Origin: an uncultured Bacteroides sp.
Lineage (GTDB): Bacteria > Bacteroidota > Bacteroidia > Cytophagales > Cyclobacteriaceae
Reading direction: 5' to 3'
Length of the DNA: 64,000 nucleotides
Assembly: GCA_902168185.1 (NCBI GenBank)
Contig: CABHOV010000076.1
Location: 1-64,000, forward strand
The position numbers and the translations under genes are program-made. Each line of letters starts with the position of its first letter. Positions within the stretch are counted from its first letter, which is position 1. Of this stretch, positions 1-9,837 are shown piece after piece. The notes under the pieces were generated by a model. The model saw only the letters and a program-made list of their open reading frames with translations, was not told the DNA's origin and ran no database searches.

Positions 1-83
1 TAAATACTTTGCTTTAAATGAGTGACTACCGGTATAGACTTATACCTATAGATATACTGAATGATATATACTAGATCGAAAAC

Positions 84-126
84 AAAAAAAATACAGGGAG
101 CATGCACATGTTCCCTGTATTTTTCT
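84..126. terminator. Bidirectional intrinsic terminator after susD
   Basis: A near-perfect hairpin (AATACAGGGA, loop, TTCCCTGTATT) is flanked by an A-run on the left and a T-run on the right, so it can end transcription in either direction. It lies about 10 bp beyond the minus-strand SusD stop codon and most likely ends the HTCS-SusC-SusD transcription unit. Confidence 0.75.
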
Positions 127-135
127 TATAACTTT

Positions 136-1821
136 TTAATAGTTGGGGCTTTGTTGAAGCTTATTTCCGGAAGACTGAATTTCAGCACGCGGAATTGGCA
201 GCCAATAGTGCTTCTCTTCAAACTTACGTCCATCAAGAGCAACCTTTTTCTCGAATGTCAGGTTGCTTCCATCTTTAGTAATCGATATACCATACGCTGG
301 TTCATTCTCTGTTTCCATAGCAATCATCCAACGGCGCACATCATAGAAGCGGTGTTCCTCGAAGGCAAGTTCCACCTGACGTTCTCTGCGAATCGCTTCA
401 CGCATTTCAGTCTGTGAAAGTCCTGCAGGCAGGTCTGGCATATCAGCACGCTGACGGATCAGATTGATCGCATCATATACACTTGCATCCGGGCCTGCTA
501 CTTCGTTTTGTGCTTCCGCATAGTTCAACAAGATCTCCGCGTAACGTATATATATCCAAGGCTGGATACCAGCAACATCCCATGGGTTGTTCATCGGCAG
601 GTTCTCATCTACAAACTTACGCAGGTAGTATCCTGTTTTCGAAGCATTCCAGTTATCCTTACCATCTTTACTATCCTTGCCTCCGGGGAGGAACGTTTCG
701 ATTTCACGGCCTCTATATTCAGCGCCGTTATATAATATACTTGCATAAAAGCGTGAATCGCGATTTGCGTACGGATCAGCTACATGCGTTGTATTGCTCC
801 AATCGAATGGCACCGCAGTATCTTCATCTTCTTTTACTTCATAAGCATCCACCAGATTTTGCAGCGGGGAATTTCCAGCCCATCCACCGTAACCGTTCGG
901 ACCATTTGATATTTCGAGACATACGTGGCGTGCACCGATTGCATATAGTCTTTCGAAAATAATTTCACTGCTAGATGAAGTATGAAACAATGACTCATAG
1001 TCAGCGTGCAATGTATAGCCCATTCCCATGACAACTTCCGCTGCATCCGCTGCTGCCTGCCATGAACCTGTATTATACAACGGGCTGGCTGCATATAGTA
1101 ACAGTCTTGATTTTAAAGCCAGTGCAGCGCCTTTGGTTGCACGACCCAATGGCCAAGACGAATTATTTGACGATGGCAAACCTGCTGCTGCTTCATCCAG
1201 TTGCGCAATAGCATAACTCATACCATCCGCTATAGATGATTTCTGAAAGAGTGCATCGTCTGTCAAATCATCCGTCAAATTATATACTTTATCACCCATC
1301 AATACTACAGAGCCATAGTTACGAATAAGGTCATGATAGCGATAGGCACGGATAAATTTTACTTCAGCGATTAATTGATTTTTACGTCCTTCGCTCATTT
1401 CTACAAATGGAAGACGTTCCAATGCATAGTTACATTCGCGAATACTGCGATAACTTCTGGACCATAGCGTACCCGCTATACCTGTATTCTCAGGTGCAAG
1501 TTGTCCACGCTGTACTACCCATGTGTTATCATCATTATTATATATAGCTTCATCCGTAAGTGATGCCCATAGTGCATACTCAAATCCACGACCGAAACCT
1601 GGAGGAGTTCCTTCTGCTTCTTTATCCTGGAGACGCGCACCCATGTATCGGTTAATAATGAAATCTTCCATCAAAGAAGAGTCTGAAGCAAGGGCATCAT
1701 CGGAGATCTTATCCGTTGCCTCTACATTCAGAAAATCGCTATCGCAACCCGCCATCAAACCAGCCAGTCCAATCGTACCTGCGAGTATAGTATGTGTTAA
1801 TTTAAATTTCATGATCTTCAT
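136..1821 (-). CDS. SusD/RagB-family nutrient-binding lipoprotein
   Basis: This is a surface glycan-binding lipoprotein that partners with the SusC channel encoded just upstream. The N-terminus is a lipoprotein signal ending in LMAGC with the lipidated Cys at about residue 26, followed by the Asp-rich stretch usual in these proteins. The length of 561 aa is typical. The C-terminal part has the family's conserved SusD look ('YAEILLNYAEAQNEV', then 'IRRERQVELAFEEHRFYDVRRW'). Only 3 bp separate it from SusC, so the two are co-transcribed, and a strong hairpin terminator follows. The ligand cannot be told from sequence; the neighbouring GH5 enzyme suggests a plant or fungal beta-glycan (inference). 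A second ATG three codons in (MKFK) could also be the start. Confidence 0.95.
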   Translation of the reverse strand: MKIMKFKLTHTILAGTIGLAGLMAGCDSDFLNVEATDKISDDALASDSSLMEDFIINRYMGARLQDKEAEGTPPGFGRGFEYALWASLTDEAIYNNDDNTWVVQRGQLAPENTGIAGTLWSRSYRSIRECNYALERLPFVEMSEGRKNQLIAEVKFIRAYRYHDLIRNYGSVVLMGDKVYNLTDDLTDDALFQKSSIADGMSYAIAQLDEAAAGLPSSNNSSWPLGRATKGAALALKSRLLLYAASPLYNTGSWQAAADAAEVVMGMGYTLHADYESLFHTSSSSEIIFERLYAIGARHVCLEISNGPNGYGGWAGNSPLQNLVDAYEVKEDEDTAVPFDWSNTTHVADPYANRDSRFYASILYNGAEYRGREIETFLPGGKDSKDGKDNWNASKTGYYLRKFVDENLPMNNPWDVAGIQPWIYIRYAEILLNYAEAQNEVAGPDASVYDAINLIRQRADMPDLPAGLSQTEMREAIRRERQVELAFEEHRFYDVRRWMIAMETENEPAYGISITKDGSNLTFEKKVALDGRKFEEKHYWLPIPRAEIQSSGNKLQQSPNY

Positions 1822-1824
1822 CTT

Positions 1825-4800
1825 TTAGAACTGAATGTTTACACCCACATTGATAATGCGCTGCTGCGGATAAAATTGTCCGCTCTCGCTGCTTCCTTCC
1901 GGATCATAATCTTTCACTTTCGTGATGGTAAACAAATTGAAAGCATTCGCATATACACGTAAGCCCGAAAGACTTAACTTGGAGATCAGTGCATTTGGCA
2001 CGGTATACCCGATTGCTAAATTTTTAAGACGCATAAACGATGCATCATTCAACCAGAACGTATTTCTATAAGAGCCGTTGATGGATGCTGAAGCACGTGT
2101 ATCTACACGTGGATAGCTGCCATTTACATTTGAAGGACTCCAACGATTGTCCGCCCATGTGCTATAGAAATTTCCAACCGTTCCAGATTCAGCCAATACA
2201 TATTGACTCACGCGAGCTTGTCCTGCAAAGAGTATAGACAAATCAAAATTCTTCCAGCCTGCACTTACAGTAAGACCATATGTGATCTGTGGAATGTTAC
2301 CGTATTTGGTTCTTACCTGGTCGTCTGCAGTAATCTCTCCATCTTTGTCATAGTCTTCATAGATCAAATCGCCAAGCTGTGCATTTCCCAGGTGAGGGTT
2401 ACTGTCAAGATCGCCTGTGGTACGGAATATACCTATAGCATTGTATAGTAAATAAGTATTCATCGGGCGTCCTGTCTGACGTTGGTAATCCAACACACCA
2501 GGGGCTTCGTCAATAAACTCAACTTTACTTTTCGCGTAGGTCATGTTTGCAGAAACTCCATACCAGAAGTCGCCTTGATGTTTATACCCAACGGTTGCTT
2601 CAATACCATTGCTCTTCACTTCACCTATATTTTGTGAAGGCACTAAGGGATCACTTCCATGAGGGTTAACGATACCCGACACACCCGGTACAGAGGCGTT
2701 ACGAGCTGCAAGTATTTCGGTACGATCCTGCTTGAAGTATATAAATTCAAGTGTAAAGTTCCGTAGTATAGTAGTATTCAAACCGATGTCGGTTTTCTTC
2801 GCCACTTCCCAAGTGATTTCAGGGTTAGCAATCTTTGTGAGATCTATACCAGGATGCTTATCGCCTCCTATAACATACGTATTGTTAAAAGTATAGTTAT
2901 TGAAGTACTGGAACTGACCTACGTTGTCGTTCCCTAATTCACCATACGATGCTCTGATCTTTAAATCGTTAATGAACGACACGCTATTTGCAAACCAATC
3001 TTCTTCAGAGATTCTCCATCCTGCCGATATTGCAGGGAAATATCCATAGCGCTGTCCATCCGGGAAGTTTGATGTTCCGTCAATACGCATTTGAACTTCT
3101 GCGAGGTATTTCTCTCTATAGTTATAGGCAACTCTTCCAATTAAGCTTCTTCGTGTAAAGTTATAGCTTGATCCAGAGTTATCGCGATCTGTAGCAGCAG
3201 AACCACCAGTTGAAAGCTCAGGTGTTTGTACTGTTGGGAAGTTTAATCTTGATGCTCCAAAGGTTTCGCTGTGCGTTTTGCTTTGTTCGTACGCCACGAA
3301 TGAATTGATGTAATGATCACCCAACTGTTTTTCATAATTCAGTTTGAGATTTTCAGTAATCAATGTATTGTTTTCCTGCGATTCCGTAAGCTTCGCTGCT
3401 CCCGATGAACCACCGGTTATAGTTCGGGTATATATATCGTCTGCACTGTTATAGGAATAAACTGCATACGGCTTGCTAAATGCTTTCGAAAAATTCCATC
3501 TCTTATCAACGGCATAGTATCCATCAATAGAAAGTCCCTGAATCTTTGGTATAGCATAACTTGCTCTCAAAATTCCATTAAATACATTGGTTGGATTAAC
3601 ATTTGTACCACCAGCATCGGTAGCCATCATGATCGGGTTATTCCCCTCTACACCGGTTGATGGAAATCCATTGGGATAGCGCGCTATTACCGTAGGATAT
3701 GCGCGGTATATAGAGCGAAATATATCTCCGGCACCTGTTATAGGATACTTGCGATCTTCCTGACGACCTGCGAGTGATAATGTTATTTTGAAATCTTTTG
3801 TAACATTCGCATCGATGTTCGAGCGGAAGTTATACTGATTGTATTTTGTAGCTCCGTTCTTATAGAGTCCGTCCTGGTATGTCTTACCAAGCGACACAAA
3901 ATACTTTACATCCGAAGATCCACCATTGATGGATAGATTGTGCTGATTTTGCAATGCTACTTTCTTCAGCGTTTCATCCGCCCAATTTGTATTGGGATAG
4001 TTGATCGGATCGGATCCATCACGGAATCTCTGAATCTCAGCTTCTGAATAGTGCTGATTCATACCACCCGCCTTGTTATTATAGTAATCGATCTCGTTTT
4101 GTATGGTAGCATACGTAGCGGCATCTGCCATATCTGGCAAACGTGTTGGCGAAGAAAAGCCTTGATTGAAGCTATAGTTTACCGTAGGCTTACCACTTTT
4201 ACCACGCTTCGTTGTAACCAGAATTACACCGTTCGCAGAACGACTTCCGTATACTGCAGCGGACGCATCTTTCAGTACAGATACACTTTCAATGTCATTG
4301 GGGTTTAAACGTTCAAGACCTCCCAACTGTCCGGGTATTCCATCAATTACTACGAGTACATCATTGTTACCCGTTGTTCCCAAACCACGAATGCTGTAGG
4401 TACTGCCATCATATCCAGGCTCACCACCACGGTTGTTGGCAATTACGCCAGAGAAGCGTCCGGCCAATGAGTTGGACACGTTAGTCTGGGGGCTCTTTAC
4501 TATATCTTCTCCTTTTATCTGCGATATAGAACCTGTAAGCGTTTCTCTTTTTTGCTCACCGTATCCTACCACAACTATCTCAGAGAGTGTGGCAATATCT
4601 GAAACCAACGCTACATCTATGTTTGTTTGCGATCCGACTACAGCTTCCTGTGATGTATACCCTATAAATGAAAACACCAGGATTGAATTCTGATCGGGAG
4701 CTTTAATTGAGAATTCACCATTTGCATCTGTCGTGGTGCCAATAGAAGTTCCTTTTACAATCACGTTGACACCCGGCAAAGCGGAGGCATCATCTTGTGA

Positions 4801-4929
4801 TGTGATCTTTCCCTTTACAGTAATGTCTGACTGGGCAAACAGTGGAATCGAAGCGTGCAGGCATCCGAGCATTATCATCATGACGATGAACGGGGCCGTA
4901 ATTTTTCTTGGTAAATGTTTAATGATCAT
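1825..4929 (-). CDS. SusC/RagA-family TonB-linked outer-membrane transporter
   Basis: This is the outer-membrane channel of a SusCD pair, importing oligosaccharides with TonB energy. The order is: signal peptide (about 1-32), a carboxypeptidase-regulatory-like beta-sandwich (about 36-115, 'VKGKITSQDDASALPGVNV'), the plug domain beginning near 'VVVGYGEQKRETLTGS', and a beta-barrel to the C-terminus, which ends in aromatic/hydrophobic 'GVNIQF'. At 1034 aa it has normal length. It lies between the hybrid regulator (upstream, same strand, 309-bp gap) and SusD (3-bp gap), the standard arrangement of a regulated uptake locus. No TonB-box or plug damage was seen. The substrate is unknown. Confidence 0.96.
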   Translation of the reverse strand: MIIKHLPRKITAPFIVMMIMLGCLHASIPLFAQSDITVKGKITSQDDASALPGVNVIVKGTSIGTTTDANGEFSIKAPDQNSILVFSFIGYTSQEAVVGSQTNIDVALVSDIATLSEIVVVGYGEQKRETLTGSISQIKGEDIVKSPQTNVSNSLAGRFSGVIANNRGGEPGYDGSTYSIRGLGTTGNNDVLVVIDGIPGQLGGLERLNPNDIESVSVLKDASAAVYGSRSANGVILVTTKRGKSGKPTVNYSFNQGFSSPTRLPDMADAATYATIQNEIDYYNNKAGGMNQHYSEAEIQRFRDGSDPINYPNTNWADETLKKVALQNQHNLSINGGSSDVKYFVSLGKTYQDGLYKNGATKYNQYNFRSNIDANVTKDFKITLSLAGRQEDRKYPITGAGDIFRSIYRAYPTVIARYPNGFPSTGVEGNNPIMMATDAGGTNVNPTNVFNGILRASYAIPKIQGLSIDGYYAVDKRWNFSKAFSKPYAVYSYNSADDIYTRTITGGSSGAAKLTESQENNTLITENLKLNYEKQLGDHYINSFVAYEQSKTHSETFGASRLNFPTVQTPELSTGGSAATDRDNSGSSYNFTRRSLIGRVAYNYREKYLAEVQMRIDGTSNFPDGQRYGYFPAISAGWRISEEDWFANSVSFINDLKIRASYGELGNDNVGQFQYFNNYTFNNTYVIGGDKHPGIDLTKIANPEITWEVAKKTDIGLNTTILRNFTLEFIYFKQDRTEILAARNASVPGVSGIVNPHGSDPLVPSQNIGEVKSNGIEATVGYKHQGDFWYGVSANMTYAKSKVEFIDEAPGVLDYQRQTGRPMNTYLLYNAIGIFRTTGDLDSNPHLGNAQLGDLIYEDYDKDGEITADDQVRTKYGNIPQITYGLTVSAGWKNFDLSILFAGQARVSQYVLAESGTVGNFYSTWADNRWSPSNVNGSYPRVDTRASASINGSYRNTFWLNDASFMRLKNLAIGYTVPNALISKLSLSGLRVYANAFNLFTITKVKDYDPEGSSESGQFYPQQRIINVGVNIQF

Positions 4930-5238
4930 AATTTCGGTTTTGTTAGGACTTGAATTTGCCGCGAAGGCGGAGGATTGACGGGGACGCTTAACCTGAATTG
5001 AGAATCGCTTTCATACCATTATGTTTAGGGTCGAATACTAGAAGTACAGGCGCACCGAAGTGGTGCAAACCTTTGCATAAAGGTGGTCGAAATCGATTGT
5101 TAGGATGAGGGGGAAACTTATACTTCGTGAGGGGTGGATGGCTTTTCTGAGTTAAAACATCGTTTTCGGAGCCATTTCGAAGAATAAAATACCAGAATAT
5201 TCCCCCTCCACGAATTGTTCGCGATGAGGGGGTAGATG
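4930..5238. other. Intergenic spacer with several small hairpins
   Basis: The 309-bp gap between the HTCS and SusC holds several inverted repeats: GCACC-GAAGT-GGTGC (5052-5066), CCTTT-gcat-AAAGG (5070-5083), GCCGC-gaa-GGCGG just upstream of SusC, and CCCCCTC/GAGGGGG (5202-5232), which could attenuate HTCS transcription. The last arm recurs as 'gatgaggggg' near 5106. The 84-aa ORF drawn here looks like a translation of these repeats, not a gene. The SusCD promoter should lie here, but I found no clear TAnnTTTG box. Confidence 0.45.
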
Positions 5239-8200
5239 TCAATCAGTCTTGTCGTTGTTTTTTAGCAATTCAGAGGGTGCATAACCGAATTCTTTCACAA
5301 AACACTGGCGGAAATATTTCAAATCCGAGAATCCAACCATGTAGACAACCTCAAAGACTTTATACTTTTTGGACTTCAACAACTGTGCAGCTTCCTGCAT
5401 CCGCAACGACCTAAGGTATTCAACCGGTGAAAGACCGGTAAGCATTTTTACTTTCTTATATAATAAGGAGCGGCTCATGTTGAGCGATTCGCAAAGCTCA
5501 TTTACATTAAAGTCGGGGTGGTCGAGGTTAGCTTTAAAAATATCGTAAATGGAATGAAGGAATTTTTCATCTGGTGAATGAGATTCCGGAGCTGTTATCG
5601 TTGTGTTGGCGCTGAACAAGTTCCGGTAAAAACGTTTCAGGTTTTCGCGCGACTGTAACAGGTTATTCATAGTTAACGCGAGCATCTCCGGACTAAACGG
5701 TTTCGTGATATACGCATCAGCACCAATTTCAATTCCCTCTTTATGATGTGTGAGCGATGTCTTTGCGGTTAATAAAATGATGGGTATATGGCTGGTCCGA
5801 ATATTACTTTTCAACTCTTTGCAAAAATCTATACCATTCATTTCTGGCATCATGATATCGCTGATGATTAAATCAACATGATGCTCGGCTGTAAGCGCTA
5901 ATCCTTCCTTACCATGATTTGCTTCCAATACCCTATAACTCTTTTCAAAATATTCTTTCAAGAACATCCGGATATCTTCATCATCCTCCACGATCAACAA
6001 ACTTCGTTGTCCTTTTCTTCCCGTGGTATCGTCCTCCCCATCTTCCGTCACAAGCTCAGCAATATGAGCACCCCTTGCTCCGCTCCCATTCAACAGGAAT
6101 GTATCTTCATTCGTATCAATGATAATCTCATTGGGTTTAAAGTGATCCTTTCCCAATGGAATTTTAATACTGAACGTTGAACCACTTCCTTCCGTGCTTT
6201 CAACAAAGATATCTCCCTTGTGGAGGTGTACCAGTTTCTTTGCAAGCGCAAGACCAATCCCTGAACTCATCGGGCCGGAGCTATCTCCTTTATAAAACCA
6301 GTCAAATATACTCCCGAGTTGTTTCCTGGGTATACCTATACCGTTGTCTTTAATCTTAATGGAGACTTTGCCTTGAGGTGATTTTTCAGAAACCTGTTTG
6401 TGGATTGAAATGGTGATCTCGTTTCCTTTCCCTATATATTTAAAAGAATTAGAAATTATATTATTCAACACCATCTCCAGTTTTTCCTTATCAAACCATA
6501 CCAATAGTGATGCTTCTTCAGGATTGAAATTGAATACTATATTTTTACGAATGGCAAGCTCTTTAAATGTGATATAGATCTCCTCTACAAAAGTCACGAT
6601 ATCATCTTCCTTAACCTTTAACACAATGTTTCCGCTTTCTATCTTGCGATAATCCAGCAGCTTATTGATCAGACTTAGCAATTTATGCGCATTCCGATTT
6701 ACCATTTTTAATTTCCGGCCCGTTGGTGTATAACTACCTTCACGGGAAACCATTTCCTCCAATGGTCCAATCATTAATGTAAGAGGTGTACGGAATTCGT
6801 GCGAGATCTCGGTGAAGAAACTAAGTTTCTCCTGTACCAATTGGCGCTCACGCTTACGTTGTGCTTTTTCAATTTTCAGTCGCTTGCGTAATGTCGCTTG
6901 CTTCCGCCTCACCGCCACCACGGCTAAACATAATCCACCGACTACCAGCACATATAAAAAATATGCAAAAGGTGTCCGCCAAAATGGTGGCAGAATCGTA
7001 ATGGCTATACTTGCATACTCATCACTCCAGATGTTATCTTCATTGGAGGCCTTCACTTTAAATGTATACTTACCGGGCTCCAGGTAACGATATGTAGCAG
7101 AACGCTGGTTCCCTACATAGTTCCAATCACGATCGAGTCCATCCAATTTATAGGCATATTTATTCTTTTCAGGATAGCTATAGTTTAACCCTACAAAATC
7201 AAAAGTGAACACAGATTGCCGATGTGTCAGTGTAATTTTTTTTGTTTGACTAATGACCTGGTTTAATTCAAAATCATTTTCATTCTTGCTATTTACTTCA
7301 ACCGGTTTATTAAAGAGTTGAAAACCGGAGATCATTACTTTCGGTTTCTTTAAATGTTCAATGACCTGATCGGGATAAAAAACATTCAGTGCCGTTGTTC
7401 CGCCAAAGCACATATACCCTGCTATATCATTATACAAGGCTGAGCCCGGATTATATTGTCCATCCTGTAAACCATCATTCACATCGTAGTTATAAAATTG
7501 TCCTTTAACGGATTCATACTTGGAGATACCCTTGTTGGTACTGATCCATAAATTATCAGAGTTGTCTATTAAAATGGCGTAGATCGTATTATTAGCAAGG
7601 CCATCTTTATCGCTGTACCGCTTTATACTCTTGGCGACAGGATCATAGTATACCAGCCCTCCTCCTCCCGTGCCAATCCATACTTTATCTTTTCGATCAA
7701 TACTCAAAGCAAAGACAACGTTGCTCTTGAGCTGTTCATCTTTCTCTGACGTATGGAAGTATCGTTCTGATTTTTTTGAAGCCGGATCAAAATAATGAAG
7801 ACCGTCACCATAACAACCAATCCACAGACTTCCTGATTTATCTTCGGCTATTGCACGAATGTCACCATCACGTAATATACCTTGTGCTCCGGGTATACTC
7901 TTGTATGTATGACTGTCTTCATCCAGCAAACATAGTCCGCCGCGATTGGTACCCACCCACAGGTTATGTTTTGAATCTTCAAAAATGACACGTACATCAT
8001 TACCTCCTGCTAAAGACTGATCTCCGGAATAACGATAATTGATAAATGTATCGCTGTGTGTATCATATTTAAAAATCCCCTGCGAATATGTACCAAACCA
8101 TAAATTATCGTCATGATCACGAAGGGCACTGAGTATAGCATTGTCCGTGAGACTTCCTTTTTTGCCATCGGCTTTATAGTGTTTTACAACTTCGCCTGTT

Positions 8201-9432
8201 ACACGGGATTTATATATACCATCGCCATCAGTGCCGAGCCACAAGTTGCCATCCTGATCATAACACATGCCGTAATACTGCACAAAACTCAGCGATGCGT
8301 TTGTATACTGCTTGGTTTGAATCTTAAAGAACTTCTCTTTAACACTGCTGATCATATATATACCATCACCGAATGTGCCGATCCAGAGGTTCTTATCCTT
8401 ATCTTCATATAAGGAAAGTATAGTTCGTTTGGAAATGTTATAGTCGTCCAGAGTTTCGATGTGATTAAAGATTACATCATCGAGAGAGTGACTATTCAGC
8501 TGGCGAAGGTCGAGTGAATATAGCCCTCCGCCCTGTACACCGATCCACAGGTTTTCATGACTGTCGGCAAGCAATGTAAATATACTCTTGCCTGCTATAC
8601 CAAAACGTTTTGCGTTGAAAGTATAGAACCTATTCTCCTGTCGTTTATATAGTACCAGACCGTTGGCTGTACCGATCCAGAGGTTGCCAGCCAGGTCTTC
8701 TGCAAAGCAGCGAATATTGAGTGATGGAAGAAGTTTTTTATCCGACAGGTTTTCATGCTTCTTAACGATTGTGCCTTTGCTTACTTTAAATACATCTATA
8801 CCTCTGTTTTGTGTGCCAACCCAAAGCAATCCAAACTTGTCTTCATGTAATGTAAGAGTTTGCGTGCTGCTCAACTCACGAAGCGTACGATCAGTATAGG
8901 GTGTAAATATTTTTGTCACCTTATTAAAAGAAGCGAAGCCCGCACCATACCAGGCGATCCATAAATTTTTAGCGCTCCCTTCCGCAATGAAGCTCACGTC
9001 ATTGTTGGGATCATTACTTCCCGTAGGAAAAGAATGTTTATAGAGTGGGAACTGTTCTTTTAGCTGATCGAACTGATGTAGACCCTTTCGGGATGAAACC
9101 CAAAACGATCCTTCGGAATCTTTGAATACACTCTGGATAAAATTATCAGCGAGTCCTCTGTTGTTATCCGGATCGTACTTAAAAACTTTAAACGAATAAC
9201 CATCAAAACGATTCAATCCATCTTCGGTGGCAAACCACATTAACCCTTGATCGTCTTGTGTGATACTATTGACAACACCTTGAGAGAGTCCGTCTTTAAT
9301 ACTGTATCGCTTGATACGGCTTTTAGGTTCCTGCTGCGCAACAACGGCAGTGGTAGCAAATAACAATGTGAACCCTATCAGGGATTGTAAAAAAATGCGT
9401 GGAAGTTGTAGTTTTTTGGAATCCGGATCCAT
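5239..9432 (-). CDS. Hybrid two-component system sensor/regulator (HTCS)
   Basis: This one-protein signalling system senses a glycan breakdown product in the periplasm and activates transcription. It has an N-terminal hydrophobic signal/anchor, about 14 Reg_prop beta-propeller repeats ('LWIGT..GL', up to about residue 730), a Y_Y_Y domain, a transmembrane helix near 815-835, a histidine kinase with 'HEFRTPLTL', an ATPase with 'DNGIGIP' and 'GIGLALAKKL', a receiver with 'SDIMMPEMNG' (about 1135-1250), and a C-terminal AraC-type DNA-binding domain. The 1397-aa length is normal for HTCS. It is encoded upstream of SusC/SusD on the same strand and divergent from the GH5 gene, so it probably controls both. 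All catalytic motifs appear intact. Confidence 0.96.
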   Translation of the reverse strand: MDPDSKKLQLPRIFLQSLIGFTLLFATTAVVAQQEPKSRIKRYSIKDGLSQGVVNSITQDDQGLMWFATEDGLNRFDGYSFKVFKYDPDNNRGLADNFIQSVFKDSEGSFWVSSRKGLHQFDQLKEQFPLYKHSFPTGSNDPNNDVSFIAEGSAKNLWIAWYGAGFASFNKVTKIFTPYTDRTLRELSSTQTLTLHEDKFGLLWVGTQNRGIDVFKVSKGTIVKKHENLSDKKLLPSLNIRCFAEDLAGNLWIGTANGLVLYKRQENRFYTFNAKRFGIAGKSIFTLLADSHENLWIGVQGGGLYSLDLRQLNSHSLDDVIFNHIETLDDYNISKRTILSLYEDKDKNLWIGTFGDGIYMISSVKEKFFKIQTKQYTNASLSFVQYYGMCYDQDGNLWLGTDGDGIYKSRVTGEVVKHYKADGKKGSLTDNAILSALRDHDDNLWFGTYSQGIFKYDTHSDTFINYRYSGDQSLAGGNDVRVIFEDSKHNLWVGTNRGGLCLLDEDSHTYKSIPGAQGILRDGDIRAIAEDKSGSLWIGCYGDGLHYFDPASKKSERYFHTSEKDEQLKSNVVFALSIDRKDKVWIGTGGGGLVYYDPVAKSIKRYSDKDGLANNTIYAILIDNSDNLWISTNKGISKYESVKGQFYNYDVNDGLQDGQYNPGSALYNDIAGYMCFGGTTALNVFYPDQVIEHLKKPKVMISGFQLFNKPVEVNSKNENDFELNQVISQTKKITLTHRQSVFTFDFVGLNYSYPEKNKYAYKLDGLDRDWNYVGNQRSATYRYLEPGKYTFKVKASNEDNIWSDEYASIAITILPPFWRTPFAYFLYVLVVGGLCLAVVAVRRKQATLRKRLKIEKAQRKRERQLVQEKLSFFTEISHEFRTPLTLMIGPLEEMVSREGSYTPTGRKLKMVNRNAHKLLSLINKLLDYRKIESGNIVLKVKEDDIVTFVEEIYITFKELAIRKNIVFNFNPEEASLLVWFDKEKLEMVLNNIISNSFKYIGKGNEITISIHKQVSEKSPQGKVSIKIKDNGIGIPRKQLGSIFDWFYKGDSSGPMSSGIGLALAKKLVHLHKGDIFVESTEGSGSTFSIKIPLGKDHFKPNEIIIDTNEDTFLLNGSGARGAHIAELVTEDGEDDTTGRKGQRSLLIVEDDEDIRMFLKEYFEKSYRVLEANHGKEGLALTAEHHVDLIISDIMMPEMNGIDFCKELKSNIRTSHIPIILLTAKTSLTHHKEGIEIGADAYITKPFSPEMLALTMNNLLQSRENLKRFYRNLFSANTTITAPESHSPDEKFLHSIYDIFKANLDHPDFNVNELCESLNMSRSLLYKKVKMLTGLSPVEYLRSLRMQEAAQLLKSKKYKVFEVVYMVGFSDLKYFRQCFVKEFGYAPSELLKNNDKTD

Positions 9433-9837
9433 TGTCCCCTGAAGTTAACGTAATCTCAAATCAATGTTGTTTAACCTTCTCAATCCAGTCTGTCCCAACA
9501 AAAATGTGAGGCTTTTAACAGAAAGAAGTTTTAACACACGACAAGAGCTCAAATAACCGTAACGCAACATGTTTTACATGGGGGGATTTGTGTAAACCGT
9601 AGGGGGCACTTGAAGATTAAATCGTTTTCGGTCCGGAATATTTAGAAGAAAGCGTTCCGTGTAGCGTGGAAATTCCGACTTACTTAAGTGTCTACTGTCT
9701 TGTCCGTTGATATTAGAGCTATAATTTTTATGCAAACGATTTAACCCCTACTAATTCCGCATATATCCCCGCTTAAGGTAAATTTCTATAGGTAGGTTGT
9801 ATGAGTAATAAGTCAAACAACCAAAACCTTTTAATTT
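9433..9837. promoter_or_regulatory. Divergent control region between HTCS and GH5
   Basis: This 405-bp gap must carry the promoters of the divergent HTCS and GH5 genes. One candidate operator is visible: GTTTTACA (9571-9578) and TGTAAACC (9591-9598), a 7/8-match inverted repeat with a 12-bp spacer. No convincing TTG/TAnnTTTG promoter was identified on either strand. No ORF here is credible. Confidence 0.35.

Noticed and set aside
4988-5242. 84-aa minus-strand ORF between HTCS and SusC
   Set aside because: Its translation is Pro/His/Gly-rich low-complexity text from the hairpin repeats; no protein-like pattern or start signal.
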